Source of the DNA: an uncultured Bacteroides sp.
GTDB taxonomy: Bacteria; Bacteroidota; Bacteroidia; Bacteroidales; Bacteroidaceae
Assembly (NCBI GenBank): GCA_900544075.1
Contig: UQTJ01000075.1
Coordinates: 1-6,988, forward strand
Length of the DNA: 6,988 nucleotides
Direction: 5' to 3'
This document shows, one piece after another, positions 6,713 to 6,988 of this stretch. The notes below the pieces were generated by a model. The model made no database searches and was not told the origin of the DNA. It saw nothing but the letters and a program-made list of their open reading frames with translations. The position numbers were made by a program, and so were the translations under genes. Every line of letters starts with the position of its first letter. The first letter of the stretch is position 1.

Positions 6713-6952
6713 ATGAAAATAAATTGCGTTGTTGTAACCTATAATCGGCTTTCTTTATTAAAAGAATGTTTATCTGCATTGGAAAATCAGACTTATCCAA
6801 TTCAACGGATTGTAATTGTAGATAATTGTTCTACGGATGGAACATCTGAGTTTCTAGATAGCTTGACAGATACGAGGTATTTGATTATTCATTCCCAAGA
6901 AAATATTGGTGGTGCTGGCGGTTTTTCATTAGGACCTCAAATCCGCAACTAA
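6713..6952 (+). CDS. N-terminal fragment of a family 2 glycosyltransferase, disrupted near the window end
   Basis: From the ATG at 6713 the frame encodes 79 residues, against about 300 for the family. It begins MKINCVVVTYNRLSLL, then VDNCSTDGT at 36-44 and QENIGGAGGFSLG at 62-74. These are the same landmarks as in the complete enzyme at 2841-3737, which suggests the same galactofuranosyl or rhamnosyl-like branch. After Gly74 the frame reads PQIRN and stops. The metal-binding Asp triad, the acidic catalytic motif and the whole acceptor half are missing, so this fragment alone should be inactive. A GTG two codons upstream (6707) is a less likely start. It sits 11 bases after the acyltransferase gene and was probably co-transcribed with it. 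The break could be an assembly artefact, an insertion or a real truncation. Confidence 0.8.
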   Translation: MKINCVVVTYNRLSLLKECLSALENQTYPIQRIVIVDNCSTDGTSEFLDSLTDTRYLIIHSQENIGGAGGFSLGPQIRN

Positions 6953-6988
6953 GCTCTTCAGCGTCCTTCTTGCGTCTAAACGTCCTCT
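6935..6988. other. Unexplained tail not matching the preceding glycosyltransferase
   Basis: These 54 bases follow the last codon that fits the glycosyltransferase family. They are 50% G+C (27 of 54), richer than the AT-rich coding sequence just before. They continue the glycosyltransferase frame for only five codons before a stop. No inverted repeat, insertion sequence end or target duplication is recognisable in the short piece available. A chimeric contig end is my preferred reading. Confidence 0.5.

Noticed and set aside
6705..6716. Tiny reading frame ATG-TGG-CTA-TGA overlapping the start of the last glycosyltransferase.
   Set aside because: Three codons with no other support; the overlap is most simply coincidence.
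6933..6986. The minus strand of the tail reads FRRKKDAEELSCGFEV, faintly like the C-terminal domain of translation initiation factor IF-2.
   Set aside because: It is about 16 residues with one position missing relative to the usual motif, too short to separate from chance. A database search with the tail would settle it.

Overview
The window looks like chromosomal DNA from Bacteroidales (Bacteroides, Phocaeicola, Prevotella or a near relative). Three things point there: AT-rich genes, little recognisable Shine-Dalgarno sequence, and a -7 box matching the Bacteroidetes consensus TAnnTTTG before each of the four leading genes. The protein families are also those of a Gram-negative lipid A and lipopolysaccharide (LPS) or lipooligosaccharide (LOS) region. 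The assignment is inferred from sequence features alone.

Layout. At the left edge (1-94, minus) is the first 31 codons of a pdxB-like gene for vitamin B6 synthesis. A 145-bp divergent promoter region separates it from a tight plus-strand operon at 240-3737. That operon encodes UDP-galactopyranose mutase (glf), a small GT-A-like glycosyltransferase, a WaaP/Kdo-kinase-like LPS kinase, and a family 2 glycosyltransferase resembling galactofuranosyltransferases; the gaps are only 5, 13 and 9 bp. A hairpin with a perfect 16-bp stem (3756-3799) then separates this operon from a convergent minus-strand MsbA-type ABC exporter (3806-5647). A second 145-bp divergent promoter region leads to a plus-strand lipid A acyltransferase of the LpxL/HtrB family (5793-6701). 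It is followed 11 bp later by the start of another family 2 glycosyltransferase, which breaks off at about 6934.

How the genes fit together. Glf makes UDP-galactofuranose, and one or both family 2 enzymes may transfer it. The kinase probably phosphorylates a core sugar or Kdo. The acyltransferase completes lipid A, and the ABC exporter moves the finished lipid A-core across the inner membrane. The simplest reading is a locus for a galactofuranose-containing, phosphorylated LOS or LPS. The joint role is inferred from family membership and gene order.

The most anomalous part is the last ~54 bases. The glycosyltransferase reading frame stops matching its family exactly after the conserved Gly-rich motif and runs into sequence with a different composition (50% G+C) and a stop codon. 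An assembly chimera or contig-end artefact is most likely, although an insertion or rearrangement cannot be excluded. I found no RNA genes, CRISPR arrays, insertion sequences or clearly new system.
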